A stretch of DNA of 64,000 nt from Impatiens glandulifera. Its lineage: Eukaryota; Streptophyta; Magnoliopsida; Ericales; Balsaminaceae. The stretch covers positions 11,539,889-11,603,888 of the forward strand of contig NC_061864.1 of the NCBI RefSeq assembly GCF_907164915.1, written 5' to 3'. This document shows positions 49,192 to 62,174 of this stretch, in pieces; positions within the stretch are counted from its first letter, which is position 1; each line of letters starts with the position of its first letter. The notes under the pieces were generated by a model, which saw nothing but the letters and a program-made list of their open reading frames with translations, was not told the DNA's origin and ran no database searches. The translations under genes were made by a program, and so were the position numbers.

Positions 49192-49864
49192 AGTTTTTAT
49201 CCTTAGGGATAAATCTAAAGCTTGTTTCCAACCTATTGTATAACTCATTTTTGTAAAAAATGAATTGAAATATATTATTATCTTTAAGAAACATTTTAAG
49301 ATTCAGTCATGTGAACATGTTGCTGTTGAGAATTAGATGTTGCCAATAACCGGATTCAAACAACAATAACTGAAAAAAACTTCCTATTTATTATTTAACC
49401 AAAAAAAGTATTGTAATTTTGTTGTTACTACATTAATATTTAAAGGAATATAATATATGTATATATAGTAAGAAATAAATCCAAAATCAAACAAGCTAAA
49501 AGAATCAAATCCAAAAGTGCAACAAATTTTTAAAACAAATTCTGATAGATCTTCATCACCACCCAAAGCCTTATAAGTAAACAAACAACACTTGAGAAAG
49601 AGCTGCTATAAGTAATCCTGTTTTTTATAAAGAAACAAGGAACAAACGTATGTGGATGAATCTAGCTAGTAAATTACAATTACGATAGAAATTAATACAT
49701 ATAATAATATTATATGCTCGGATCGTCCTTGTTCAAACTTCAAAAAACTATAGAAGAAAAAAAAACATGTTTGGACCACTAAACAGCAATAGTAATTAAC
49801 AATTAATACTACTGTTATGTGGTGTAATATTTGATTGTTTTGTTTGTTTGATTGATTGCTTACA
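49192..49864. other. Intergenic DNA between convergent lipase and UXS genes
   Basis: The 673 bases hold the 3' untranslated regions of both genes. No other gene is visible. Confidence 0.6.
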
Positions 49865-52511
49865 TCAAGCAGAAACTCCATTGTTGTTGTTGGTATTGAT
49901 ATCCTTGTGGTCCTGGTCCCCGAAGATTCGTTGCCTGAAATCTTGAACCATAAGAGGAAGTCCTTTTTGAAGTGCCACCTTAGGTTCCCAACCAAGCAGG
50001 TCTTTCGCCTTTGTGATGTCAGGTTTCCTCTTGTGAGGATCATCCTCTGTATTTGGCCTGAACTCAATCCTCGCATTTGAGTCTATTGTCTCTTGAACCA
50101 CCTACCCAGTTAAACACCACCACCACCATATTTATCTTTGTGTCTTCTTTTTTCTTTCAAAAATAGTACATTATTAGTTCATAGAATACCTTAGCAAGTT
50201 CAAGCATGGTGAATTCCCCAGGATTTCCGAGGTTGAATGGCCCAACGTGTTCCCCTTCCATAAGACGCATTAGTCCCTCAACCTTTTAAAATAAACCATC
50301 CATTTCACAAATCTAGACATTCACAATACGTAACAAACCAATATAAACAAGTGCTGCTTAGCTTACCAAGTCTGAAACAAACTGGAAACTCCTGGTCTGC
50401 TTCCCGTCACCATAAACAGTCAATGGCTCTTTTCTTAAAGCCTGTATTTTAAATCATCAAATACAACAACTGTTACTTTCTTTTTTCTGATATAATAAGT
50501 GTGTACTGGGAAGTGAGAACAACAAATACCTGAGCGACAAAGTTGCTAACAACACGGCCATCATCAATGCACATCCTAGGACCATAGGTGTTGAAAATCC
50601 TAGCAATTCTCACCTGCAGTGCAGACCAGCATACATAACCAACACAAACATATGGAAACTCCATCATATCCATACCCAATAAAATTAAGAATCCAATTCC
50701 CAGCAAAAAAGTATCTTTTGTTTGGTTGAGATTTGGGATTATGAGTTATTAAATTTGAAGACAATACTAAAATTTTGAACCAACAAAACTAGTAAGAAGT
50801 AACAGTAGCACCTAAACTTTAAAAGAAATGTACTTTAAAAAGTGTTATTAACAATATGAATATGTTTAATTGTATGATTTTGGCATAGGATGATTATAAT
50901 TGGAATCAAGTTCAGGTTGAATAGTATGATTTTTGTATGGGTGTTCCATGGTCCTGAAGATTGTTACCACAAATAATTGACTATTTTCCACTTTTGTCTT
51001 GGGCTCGTTTGATTTGAGTTATTTGAAGTGTAAAAAAAGAAAAAATACACAAGACAAGTCCGTCCATAAGCAGTCAAAAAAAACTAATCCCGTTTTGAAC
51101 AGAGACAAAGAAAGAATGAGAGAGAAAAGAAAAGGACCCACCTCGACGCCAGCACCCCTGTGGTAGTCCATTGTCAATGTCTCGGCTGTGCGCTTTCCTT
51201 CATCGTAGCAACTACGGACACCTGTCAGTCAATGATCCAACACCCATATGAAATGAAGCTCGAAAATCATTTGAATATTTCTCAAATAATCGAACAAGTC
51301 CAAATTTTGTGGGGGCCTACCCACCAAATTCCAACATTTTTTTCCGTAGATTCAGTTTTTATTTGAAAAGTCTGCTGAAATTGACAGCTATGGCTGCCCC
51401 ACAAATATTAAAGAATCACAAATTAAGAGACACCAATTTTGATTACCTAACGAGATATACGACACCAAACTTGATGATAACACCGTTGAATACCATATAG
51501 TTTAGTCGGTGTTAAACCGAATTCGATTAATTAAAATTCATAAAAGAATCGAACTAAACTGGAATCAATCGATGTTGTATTATCTATATATCTATCTATC
51601 AAACACCATGAGAGATAGAAGTACTGACCGATTGGATTGACGTTGCCCCAGTAGGTCTCAACCTGAGGGTGCTGCAATGGATCGCCGTAAACCTCACTGG
51701 TGCTCGTTAGCAAGAACCGCGCACCAACCCTCTTTGCCAAACCAAGCATGTTCAACGTCCCCACAACATTGGTCTTGTGTCAGCCAGAATCAGATTCAGA
51801 ATCAAGGATTTACATTATACTGTGATACTATTCATAAATCAATCAATCAAATCAAAAGTAAAAATTAAAAAAGGATATAATCGTCTTGACAGGGTTGAAC
51901 TTGTAATGGACCGGCGATGCAGGACAGGCAAGGTGGTAGATCTGATCCACTTCAAGGAGAAGTGGCTCAACCACATCGTGACGGATCAGCTCGAACCTAG
52001 GGTTTCCAAAATGATGCGCCACGTTTTCCTTTCGACCTGTGAAGAAGTTGTCAACAACGATCACGCTATCTCCTCTAGCAATCAACCGATCCACAAGATG
52101 ACTACCAACGAAACCAGCGCCGCCAGTCACAACGATCCTCAACCCTTTCCTCTTCAATCCAAGCGGCACCTTCGCGCCAGAACTGAACGAACCGAGCTGA
52201 TTCTGCTGGTAGAAGACTCGATTCGAAATCTGATTTGGATCGGACGGAAGATACGATCCAGATGACGAAAAATCGTATCGACCACCACCGACGTTCCCGA
52301 CTGCGCCATACGATGATGAAGAGGAAGAAGGAGCGAAGCTGAAGAATAGGGTTGCGATGGCAATGCCGACGAGGACAAATACCAATCGCTGTTCTCGGAG
52401 CATATAACGAACCGGCCTAGTGACGGATAGCCATGGCTTAGGCGGTTTGGGCGAGTATGAGTCGGACAATGGCTGCGCCTCGTGTCCTCTAAAGATCAAC
52501 TCCGAGCCCAT
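49865..52511 (-). CDS. UXS2: UDP-glucuronate decarboxylase (UDP-xylose synthase), membrane type
   Basis: Seven minus-strand exons, 52511-51879, 51776-51629, 51221-51142, 50613-50530, 50441-50367, 50282-50190 and 50101-49865, give 449 aa (Arabidopsis UXS2 is about 445). The start is the ATG at 52511 ([15 protein letters not shown]); the codon two before it is GTG. A single membrane anchor at about 43-60 ([15 protein letters not shown]) follows a cytosolic tail, so it is a type II Golgi protein. The extended SDR domain has GGAGFVG at 130-136 for NAD binding, TSTSEVYG, and catalytic Y266 and K270 in YDEGK. It converts UDP-glucuronate to UDP-xylose, the donor for xylan and xyloglucan. The first intron is AT-AC type. 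UXS2 and UXS4 are close paralogues, so the number is tentative. Confidence 0.95.
51777..51878 (-). other. AT-AC (U12-type) intron 1 of the UXS gene
   Basis: On the minus strand the intron starts ATATCCTTTTTT, the U12 5' splice-site consensus, and ends GCTGACAC. Joining exons at these points gives [14 protein letters not shown], exactly as expected for UXS, in phase 0. No GT-AG pair gives a correct junction. A branch-point-like TCCTTGAT lies about 25-30 bases before the 3' end. Length 102 bases. Confidence 0.88.
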
Positions 52512-55500
52512 TAGCACCAGTTCGTATGTGCGGGCTTATAATTACTATATCAGAATTGACTTTACGCCGGTAAATCGCACCCTAATTCTCTGCTCTGGTT
52601 TTCTTCTCCGTCTCTATTTCCGGCGAGAGGACTATTCAGAGAGAGAAAGAATACGAGCAATGGATCTGCGAGAACGAAGACATTATTATTATACTATATA
52701 TATTTATATTAACACATTTTGCCCTATAATAAGTATTTTACAATTTTACCCTCACCGGCTCTGGTATGAAAAGTAAACGGCTGCTGCAAAGCTAAGTCCC
52801 CAACAGACTGCTCAGATCTAACGAATTTAAGGCCCTGTTTGTTTAAACAAAATAAATTCATATAATTATTTTTTTATAATCAATTAAATAAATAATATTA
52901 AATACAGGAAGGCCAATATATATAAAAAAGAAAAAAAAGTTATTTAAATGTATAAACTAAAAAAAAATTATTTAAACGTACATATTATTAAAAATTAACT
53001 CATCTAACCTCTTTAATAACCATAATTAATTGTTTTTAATAATTAAATTTTTTTCTTCTCTCAAAATTTCTTCTTTTCTTTTCTCTGTTTTTTTTTATTA
53101 ATTAATTAATATATTTATTAATTTTTACTAATTTTTTTTATGATTTAATTATTATTTTTATTTTTTTATTATTTTGTTTTTTTATATTAACATAAATTAT
53201 TTTAAAACTAGTTAGTCTCTTTTTAGAGACTAATACTTAAATATTGTAATGTATAAAATAGTTTAAAACATGTTTTTGATGCTCTAATATTTTTAATATC
53301 TTATTCAAATATTTTTATTAAATAATTATTTGACTAATTTTGTTAAAAGAATTTTATTTGCTGTTATTCATCCCAAAGTTGAAAAAGTAAAAATAACAGA
53401 AGACACGGATAAATACATTGATCTATAAATTAGTTAATTAAATATTATAAAAATATTAAACTAATTTTAAAAAAAAATTATGTTAATATATTAAAAACAA
53501 AATAATAGAAAAAAATAATAATATAACAAAAAATAAAATAATAAAAGGAGATAAATAACTTAATTAACTAATAAAAAAATAATAAAAAAATAATAAAAGG
53601 AGATAAATTAATTAAATAAATAATAAAAAAAATAAAGGAGAGAGAAAAAATAAATATTAAATTAATAAATATTAATTTTTTTGAAAACAATTAACAATTT
53701 TAGTAGTTATATCGTTTAACCAGACTTTTTTTTATATATAAAAGAATATAAACATTTTAATAAGGTATTGATATAAAAGGATGAGATATTTATTAATAAC
53801 ATTTTAATTAAAAAAATCATAATATTAAGGAATGCATAAATTCAATTGACTTTTAATTAATTCAATGAATGTGTCATCTTTCAATAACTAACCCTCCCTA
53901 GTAGTAGATAATGCCTAACATTGATGCATTAAATAATTTATGTATTATTTTACTAATTAAATTATTAAAATTTCTTCTATATTTTTTGTTATATTTTTTA
54001 AATAACTAAATAAGATTTTTTTTTTATTATTTAATAATGTAATATTATCAATTCAATATAATAAAATATAATGACCTTATTTGAAAGTAATTTTAAAAAA
54101 TAAGAAATTACAGAGAAATTAGATTATTATTTAAACAACATATTAAAATGAGAAATTATAGATACGAGTTAATAAAGTAGACTTTTACATGAATTAGTTT
54201 AGTTGAGCAAAAATAAAGAAAAATAAAATTTGATTGTGACACCTAATTAAAAAAATATATTAATTTGAAGCACTAGCATATAAATTTATTAATTTAGTTT
54301 CCAAAAAAAATTAATTCTTTTAGGGATGTGTCATTAGTCAAAGACTGAAAAGTCTTATGTTTATCACTTTGTGGTTAACCATATCCATTCCCTTAAGAGG
54401 AAATAAATGTTAAATTTGAAGAAATTAAACTTTATAAATCAAAATCATATAGGATATAGTCAATTGTATAATAAGTTTGATATAAAATGATAGTGATTTA
54501 ATGTGTTTAATTTATTTTATAAGCATTGTAAATCTAAATATTAAAAATAAATATTTCAAAAGTTTAAATTTATATTAATAGAGTTGTCGTTGAAACAAAT
54601 TATAATAAAATAATAAAAATGTGAAACATGAATTGTTAGTGTTTGTAAGTAATTGTTAGTTTTTTTTTTAATATTTAAAATGAAATATCATATTACATAT
54701 GTTTATTTATTTTTATTCAATATAAGATTAAGTATTTAAATTTTATTGTTAACTTGCTCACAAACAATTAATATCAATATTGAGAGATAACAATTATAGC
54801 TAATCTTATATAATTAAGATCTTTTAGTTAATTTTTTTCAGGAATATTAAAAAAATCATTCAAACTTACATATATTGAAATCATGATTCCCCAACTACAC
54901 ATTTTAACCCAAATGCACTATAAATTTTGATAATTTCACATATAAATTTAAATATATACATATTTTCCTTTTTCTTTTTAAAAAGGCATAATTTTGTATT
55001 AGTGATGCCAGAAAAATATTTTATATTCAACTTATCTTCATAATATATAATATAGTAACAATCATATATCCTCTTTCATTTCATTCTGAATTTCTGTCTA
55101 ACAAAAATAAATATATATAAAAAGACTAAGTTCTAACCGAAGCACAAACACAGTGCAACATTAAACTTAATGTTAGATTTAGTCAAGTTGCAACATTAAA
55201 CTTAATGTTAGATTTAGTCAAGTTTAAACGAATAGAGCATAATCTGACTTCCCTAATGTTTTTGAATATAGAAACTACATTTATTTAGAATTTGTTTATA
55301 TATATAAATATATAAATAACTACATTTGATTGCATTGTTCTTATTATGTGTTTATTTTTTATGGGTCTAGACATTGTGTTCTACCGTGCACACTTCTTAC
55401 AACAAGATACATTTTTATAGATTTACAAACAAAAATTACATAATAAAAATATGATGTTTTAATTGAGTTATTGTACTGCAAATCAAACATACTCTTTGTT

Positions 55501-55763
55501 ATTAATAAAAAAAGGATAATTGATAATTTTTCACACATTTCAGGTGTTCGATTTAAAATACATCTAGCTAGTATGATTCTACTTAAAATAACTAATAAGT
55601 CATAAATACATTCAATACTAGTTTAAAATTTAACATAGATAGTTAAATATATTTTATTTTTTAATTTAAATATTTCGTACTGTACTATTTAAAATATGAT
55701 AAAATATAATGTTAAGTAGATTCATTATATATATATAAATATTTATTATATTGTACAGTTTAT

Positions 55764-55794
<31 letters not shown>

Positions 55795-56952
55795 TAAAAG
55801 TTTTAAAACAACAAAATATATATATATATATATATATAAGTGAGAGAAATATTGTATTAAATATATTTTTTATTTAAATATTAATCAATCTTAAATGAAA
55901 GTTAAACTCATAACTTCCTATTTACAAAACAAAATAAAAAATTAATATTAGTTAAACAAAAATTATTAAATTACTATTTAAAAAACTTTAGTATATAATA
56001 TAAAGTATATTTTAAAATAATTCATCATATTTTAATTAGTTGATAAATAATTTTATTAAATTATAATTTTATTATTTAACAAAAAAACACATTTATATAT
56101 ATATTTTTTTTAAATTGTTATTAAATTTAATATTTAATACAGAAATAAAATTAAATAAAAAAAATTAAAAAACTGTAAAAAAATATATTTAACTAATTGT
56201 CTTAGTAAATGATTTATTAAGTTATATTTTAAACTTAAAGTATTAATAAAGACAAGTCAGACCATATAATTAAAGGTTTATGAAAAAATGTAAGATATCA
56301 ACTATCCCAAAATTAAAGAAGCAATTTATTTGTCTAAGCAATTAAATAAATGAAAATGACACCCCAACCAACCGCATAACGCCTCCATTTGGTAGTATGA
56401 TCTTAGAGCATGATTAATTATTTATTACTACATGCATCTAATAATAAAACAAAGCATCTCATTTGGTACTCTCTTATGTTCTCCCTCCAACTAACTTCCA
56501 CGATCATTTCCTATAAATAATTATATATATTATCTTTATTTAAAAATTTAAAAATTAATATTTTATGTACATCATCATAATTATAATTATTTTTTAAAAT
56601 TATTAAAGTAAGAAGTGATAAAAAAAAAAGTGAGTTAATTAAAAGACTTTTTAAGAAAAAAAATTAATACAAAATTTTTTTTTAATCGATTTTTAAATTA
56701 AGTTATAAAAAATAAAAATAAAAATAATTGATTTTTATTTTTATTTTTTTTAACAACTAAGTTTTATTTGAAAATGGGTGTAGCACACTTGATATATAGA
56801 TTTAAAACCTCTTAAGTTATGGTTGGGGCAATTTGCCCAGCTCAAGGCTCTTTATTTTATTTTTTAACTTATTTATCAAAATACCAAAAAAAAAATTGTT
56901 AGTTGAGACTTATATCTTAAACTTAGAAATATTGTTTTATGTTACTTAAAAT
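52512..56952. other. UXS promoter, then AT-rich intergenic DNA
   Basis: 52512-52800 is probably the UXS leader and promoter, with a TATA-rich run near 52690-52705. From about 52830 (GGCCCTGTTTGTTTAAAC, a common MITE-end type sequence) the DNA is very AT-rich, with AAT/AAAT runs near 53510-53650 and (TA)n near 55819-55838. I see no gene. Confidence 0.6.
55155..55224. repeat. Perfect 35-bp tandem duplication
   Basis: Two adjacent identical 35-base copies begin GCAACATTAAACTTAATGTT. Each contains the palindrome ACATTAA-AC-TTAATGT. The lack of differences suggests a recent duplication. Confidence 0.92.
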
Positions 56953-57096
56953 TTATATCTTATGTAGAATTCTAGCTCTTCCAGAGTGGTATCTCACTGA
57001 TGGCTCGAACCCCCGGAAGGGGGCCTTCTTCGCCTTCCACCTAAGTTGCGCAGGAAAAGCCCAAAGCCAATCCCAGGGAACAATTATATCTTATGT
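56953..57096 (-). mobile_element. Short SINE-like element with 13-bp target duplications
   Basis: A 118-base GC-rich core (56966-57083) is flanked by identical copies of TTATATCTTATGT at 56953-56965 and 57084-57096. On the minus strand the core has a B-box-like GGTTCGAGCC and, upstream, a possible A-box in GGATTGGCTTTGGGC, as in tRNA-derived SINEs. Long target duplications point to LINE-driven retroposition. No clear A or T tail is seen, so the family is open. Confidence 0.7.
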
Positions 57097-60000
57097 TTAA
57101 AAATACAAATAATGGTATTTATAAAAAAAAATTAATCATGTCTAATAATTTTTATATTATAGCAATTATTTGTTTACATAATTTTGTGAGACATCATGTT
57201 ATTAATAAATATGACTATGACGATAGTACAATGAAACATGCTAAAATGAAGTAATTTGGTTGATAATTAATTAATATTAAGAATTATAAATTAAAAAATC
57301 ATTTCTAACTGTATTTGCATGTATACGAAAATTAAGAAACCATTATATCAAACAACATAATCAAAGCAACAAGTGTTGTGAATCTTTTTATATGCACACT
57401 AAATAATTAACATAACCTATTGTCTATTTTATATAAGTTAAATTATAAAAAAAATTGATATAATATTATAATAATATTTTCACAAATTATAATATATATT
57501 AACATAATTAACTAATATTTGTATTCCATTTTAAAAAACAAATACTTTATTGATTTTTAATTGCATATATTGTAATAAAATATTCACTTCAAGACTTAGT
57601 TTCAACAAAATGACAAGAAAGTATAATTGAAAATAAAGTTTGAAGTTTAAGGAGTAAGATGGTATTTTGAACCATCGATAAAAAAGAATTAAATAAAAAA
57701 CAATATTCGCCACTTACAGTTTAATTTTATTTTGGGTTATTTAAAAAAAATATAAATTATGAATTGTTACACTGAAAACATAAATTATATAAGTTAAAAA
57801 AATTGAAATAATTTCATATTTTAATTGATAAATTTATTTATTTATTTATTAAAATAATATATAATATAATAATAATTATTTAAAAATAATTCAGTAACTA
57901 AATATAAAACAAGCTCTAAAGCAATTTATCAAGTTCATTAAAAGCTGACCATTTTAGTAAATCTTATTTAAAGTTTGGGTATTACGAAAAATAGTCAAAA
58001 CTTTTTAAAATTTGTATAAAATATTAATAATTTTGCTGTAAGATTATATTATAAATTTAGTAAAAATATGGTTGTTTTATTTCATATATTTAAGTTACTC
58101 CAACAACATCAATTATTATGATTGTCAGTTTACAAAATAATGCCTTATTCACTATTCCTTAATTAATATATTGACCAACATAAATTTTGGAGGGTAACAT
58201 TCATCCTAATTTATGGAAATTACCAAAAACAAGTGATTCATATTTATAATTTATCATAATTGTATTCATATGTGAACTTTCAAAATTCTCCTTCCCATTT
58301 ATAAGTATTTACAGGTATGTCATTATTAGCCTTTATTGTTTGGTCTATATTATTCAACCTATTTTTGTTGTACTTTTTGGAATTTTTTTTACAAATTAGT
58401 TGGTTTGTTTTGTTTCTAAAAGAAAATGATTTAGTTCCATAAAAAATGTTTTTTACAGTTTTTTTTTTTAAAGTTTTTTAACTACTAAGTTTGAGTTTCA
58501 TAATAAGTCCTTAAATTAAAGTGTAAGTTATGTTCTAAAAATTAAAAAGTTATATCATTTCAATATAACCTCTATGTTGAAAAACCTTAATAAAATCTCT
58601 TAGGCCACTGAAAATCAATCAACATATATAAGATTGGAATCACATCTCTTAGATCTTGAAAAATACAAGTTGAAGATAAAATGGTAGTCATAACTAAATA
58701 AAAAAAGAGAAAATTGGGATGCTCTCTTAGGCAGGGAATTTTATAAGGATCAATAATTAACCTATTGTTTCAGTAAGTTTCCTTGATATCTTCTTTAGTA
58801 TGAGCTGGTTTGATTTGCGATTTTTTACTTTACTTTTAATTTTATTTTTTTAATTTTTATCTTTATTACATCATTATAACTATCAAATTACACGTTTTAT
58901 AAACTAAAATATTTACTTTATTTTTAAATAAAAAAATATTTTAATAATTAAACCAATTAAAAACTCAAATAATTATTGGTTTTATGATATTTCTTTTTTA
59001 AATTCAAAAAATCCCAAGATCAAACAAGTTGGATGGGTTTCTCAGTAATTAGTTGCTTCTCCCTTGCTGACTTTCTCTATTTGTATTTTGATGATCACTG
59101 ATAGGAGAAACCTTTAATTTGATCTTAATCAAATTTATGAATTATGAATTCTTTGTTAGTTGAATTTGTATTTTTTTTTTATGCATTCATCATACCTACA
59201 AACTAGTGCTTTCATGATCGATGTTTATCTTGAGATCTAATATGTTTACAGCCCATTTGGAAACAGGCCAGATATACAAATAGATAGCCTTTCTTATTCC
59301 TTTATGTTCCTTATGTTCTTTTTTCTATTATTATTTTAATCACATGTTAAGTTTCCATGGCCATTTGTTTATATCCATTCATTCCTATAAGGAATAACAA
59401 GGATCCAAAGTTTATTCATTGAAATACACATTTAAATTGTTTTTATGTCGATTTTTTTATAACTATTACTTACAATTTATTAATCGATTTAGCTTGGTAA
59501 AGTTAGAAAATTGATTTAATCTGTTAAGACAAAAATATGTAATTCAATAAAAAAAAATGCTGATATATCCGATCCCCTTACCGACAACGGAACATCACAT
59601 CCTTGATAGTGGGAACCTTTACCTTAGTTGTTTTTCAAACACAATTACTAAGTCCAATGTTTTTATTTATTTAACTCTTGGTTCATGTGATGTATATGTT
59701 ATTTTATAATTAATAATTCACAATTGTATAACCTAAATCCAAATTGAATGATGTAAGAAAATAACATCATACAAGGATAACAAAATCCAAAAGTCAATTC
59801 TCTTTCTATCAATAATATTAATATAGTGATGAGCTTAATGAAGCCAAACTAATGCAACTATAATTATCAAATTGTTATTTAATAACAACAAGTAGTCTAA
59901 TTTTAAAAGAAAACTAAATATTAAAATGATGCAACTTTTCTTCTACAAATATAAAATCAGAACCGGACCCAATTACATTGAAGTACCTTATACGTATCCT

Positions 60001-60106
60001 TAAAGTCCACAACAAAGATTCTTATTAAAAAGAGATAATCAGGATTCTGGTTATTCAAGAAAATCACAAGGTAAAAAAAAGAGAAGGAAGTAACAGAATG
60101 CGATAG
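57097..60106. other. AT-rich intergenic DNA, no gene seen
   Basis: No coding, RNA or clear transposon feature is visible. The last 100 bases may already belong to the Copia-derived region. Confidence 0.55.
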
Positions 60107-60296
60107 ATACATTCGTCGATGTCAGATGACCCAAACGCATTCGTAGATGTCAGATAATCCAAATGTACTCGTTAGTGTCGGATGATCCAGATGCAATCGC
60201 TTGTGTAAGATGGCCAAAATGCACTCGTCGGTATTGGATGACCCAAATGCATTCTTCAATGTCAGATGATCCAGATGCATTAGTCAATGCCCAAAT
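60107..60296. repeat. Degenerate minisatellite, about 28-bp unit, about 6.5 copies
   Basis: The consensus is close to ATGCATTCGTCGATGTCAG followed by ATGATCCA. Copies start near 60107, 60134, 60162, 60191, 60219, 60246 and 60275. It lies directly downstream, on the minus strand, of the Copia pol end, so it may belong to that element's 3' non-coding part or LTR. Confidence 0.8.
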
Positions 60297-60341
60297 TTTC
60301 TATCTTCTCTATCTCTTTCTTCTAATGTTGTCTTAGGAAAC

Positions 60342-60510
60342 TTAACAATTTATAGCGTTAAGCAAGTCAAAACAATATTGAAACTTGTTATGAGCAACCG
60401 ACTTGGTGAACATATCATTAGGATTGTCACCAGTTCCTACATCTTTCACTTTTATCCTCTTCTCAACAACTTGTAGTGAATAACTAACCTCCAATCCTTC
60501 GATCGACCTT
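60342..60510 (-). pseudogene. Copia pol C-terminus (RNase H end)
   Basis: The minus strand reads VEKRIKVKDVGTGDNPNDMF, then TKSVAHNKF and a final DLLNAINC before a stop at 60342. This matches the C-terminus of Ty1/Copia polyproteins (DMLTKPL-type motif). The sequence upstream of this motif is cut off near 60530, where the oppositely oriented arm begins. Confidence 0.8.
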
Positions 60511-60880
60511 CAGCTACACTCTCATTAATAGCTTTAGACAATTTAGAATCTAATTATTATAAATTTAGAATTAAAAAATATCGATGTTATGGTTGATAAT
60601 GAGGATATTGCCTTAACTCTGTTAGTATCTTTGCCTCCATCATATGAAACTTTGTTCAGTCTTTCATTGTTAAGAAAAATACAGTCTGGAAGATGTTAGG
60701 CATGCCCTTCATTCAAGTGATCTACACCATATGGCGGCTGGTACAATTACATATAGTCAAACTTCAGGATTGTTTACCAATAGAGATAACGGGCGAGGGA
60801 AAGAGAATAAATGCGACAAGTCATTTATTTCAAAGGGTCTTAAGCCGACTAATATCTGTAATTACTGCAAAGAAAAAAGT

Positions 60881-60885
60881 ACAAT
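60881..60885. repeat. Target-site duplication of the solo LTR, left copy
   Basis: ACAAT lies directly before the LTR and matches 62170-62174. Five bases is the usual size for LTR retrotransposons. Confidence 0.8.
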
Positions 60886-62169
60886 TGTTAGGATCTAGGT
60901 AGCCGCTAGAGGACCGGGGGTTGGACCGTTTAGCGGTTCTCACTCGTAGGGTGGTGGTTAATCCGGTTAGAGATTAACACCGGGGTTTCAATACTACACA
61001 ACCTGTCACAAATCCTTGAACTAGGTTCAAGCGCGGAAGAGATTTGCTTTCAGGTTGAAGCAGCACACTTGTTTTATAGACAAAGCCGATTTCGGATGAT
61101 GGAGATTTGAGAATGGTGGGTCGGTTTCGGTAATCTGGAAATTCGGTATGGTTAGTATAGAGTCGGTTTAGAGCGGTGTGGTTAAGTTAGTCGGTTAGAT
61201 AATGAAGCCGGCAGAAAGTAAATAACAAGACAAATTTTATGGATGTTCGGAGATAAAGCTCCTACGTCACCCCTTCCTCTCGAAACCGCGAGAAGGATAT
61301 TCACTAAGGAATACAAGTACAATCCGATCGAGACTTATTTCCTGCTCGATAATACTCTTACAATTCACACCGAAATTGTAATACACACTTTGACTTTACC
61401 ACTTAGGCTTTTCTTAGAATAACACAATTTTATCACTTGTCGTAAATGCTCTTAACGCTTCACTTGTCTCACTGAGTGTTCTGCATTTACTCTTCTGCAA
61501 CTGCCTCCTTTTATAGGTGAAATATGCCAACGGTCATATTTCATTTCCTTGAATCTGATTGGCTGAGCAGAGGTGCAGTGATTCAGACCTGCGGTCATTT
61601 CCTCAGACCTGATGGTCAACCTTAGACCTGGTATTGTCTCAGACCTCCCGGTCTGTTCTTCCGGTTTGTAAGACAAACCTGCCGGGTTTGTCTTTTACTT
61701 GATGTAGGCACTGTCCGACAGTTGTCTGTACTTGGAAGATTTCCTTTCTGGCTTATCCCGAAGTGGAAGGATCCGGTAGTACTGTTTTTCTGCAGCCTAC
61801 AGTCTTTCCTCAGACTTGCATGGATATGGAAGTATTCAGTTTGTTCCTTTGGTATCATTCTCAACAGATACCCAGATTGTCTTCTTGTACTGGTCGGCCG
61901 CTTGACTTAGCCGAGTGGCTTTTGGTATGAGTAATGTAGCCGGACTTCTTCCGGTTATTCCTCTGCCTTGTGGATGATCGGCTGTTTGATGATTCCGGTT
62001 TTAGGCTTTGGCTGATCCTTTCTTTGTGCGGTCACGTTCCAAGTATTCTTGATCGGTTTGGTAGCTTGACCGGTTAGTTTTATTTAGCCGGTTCCGGTTC
62101 GGTTCCTTGTTCCTGCATGGAAAGTTTGTTTAAGTTAGGTATGTTTGAACCGGTCTGATTTATCTAACA
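60886..62169. mobile_element. Solo LTR, 1,284 bp
   Basis: It starts TGTTAGGATCTAGG and ends TTTATCTAACA, giving inverted TGTTA/TAACA ends. ACAAT duplications flank it exactly, and removing it rejoins the interrupted Copia fragment. It is much richer in G and C than the rest of the window, with many CCGGTT and CGGTTT motifs. No gag or pol is inside, so unequal LTR recombination most likely removed the interior. The superfamily is unknown; the length would fit a Gypsy element. Confidence 0.88.
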
Positions 62170-62174
62170 ACAAT
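62170..62174. repeat. Target-site duplication of the solo LTR, right copy
   Basis: ACAAT directly follows the LTR end and matches 60881-60885. Confidence 0.8.

Noticed and set aside
51777..52265. Plus-strand ORF of about 162 aa over UXS exon 1
   Set aside because: It is fully antisense to the well-supported UXS first exon and crosses the splice site.
61452..61910. Small ORFs inside the solo LTR
   Set aside because: Overlapping ORFs on both strands in GC-richer LTR sequence, with no conserved domain and no sign of gag or pol.
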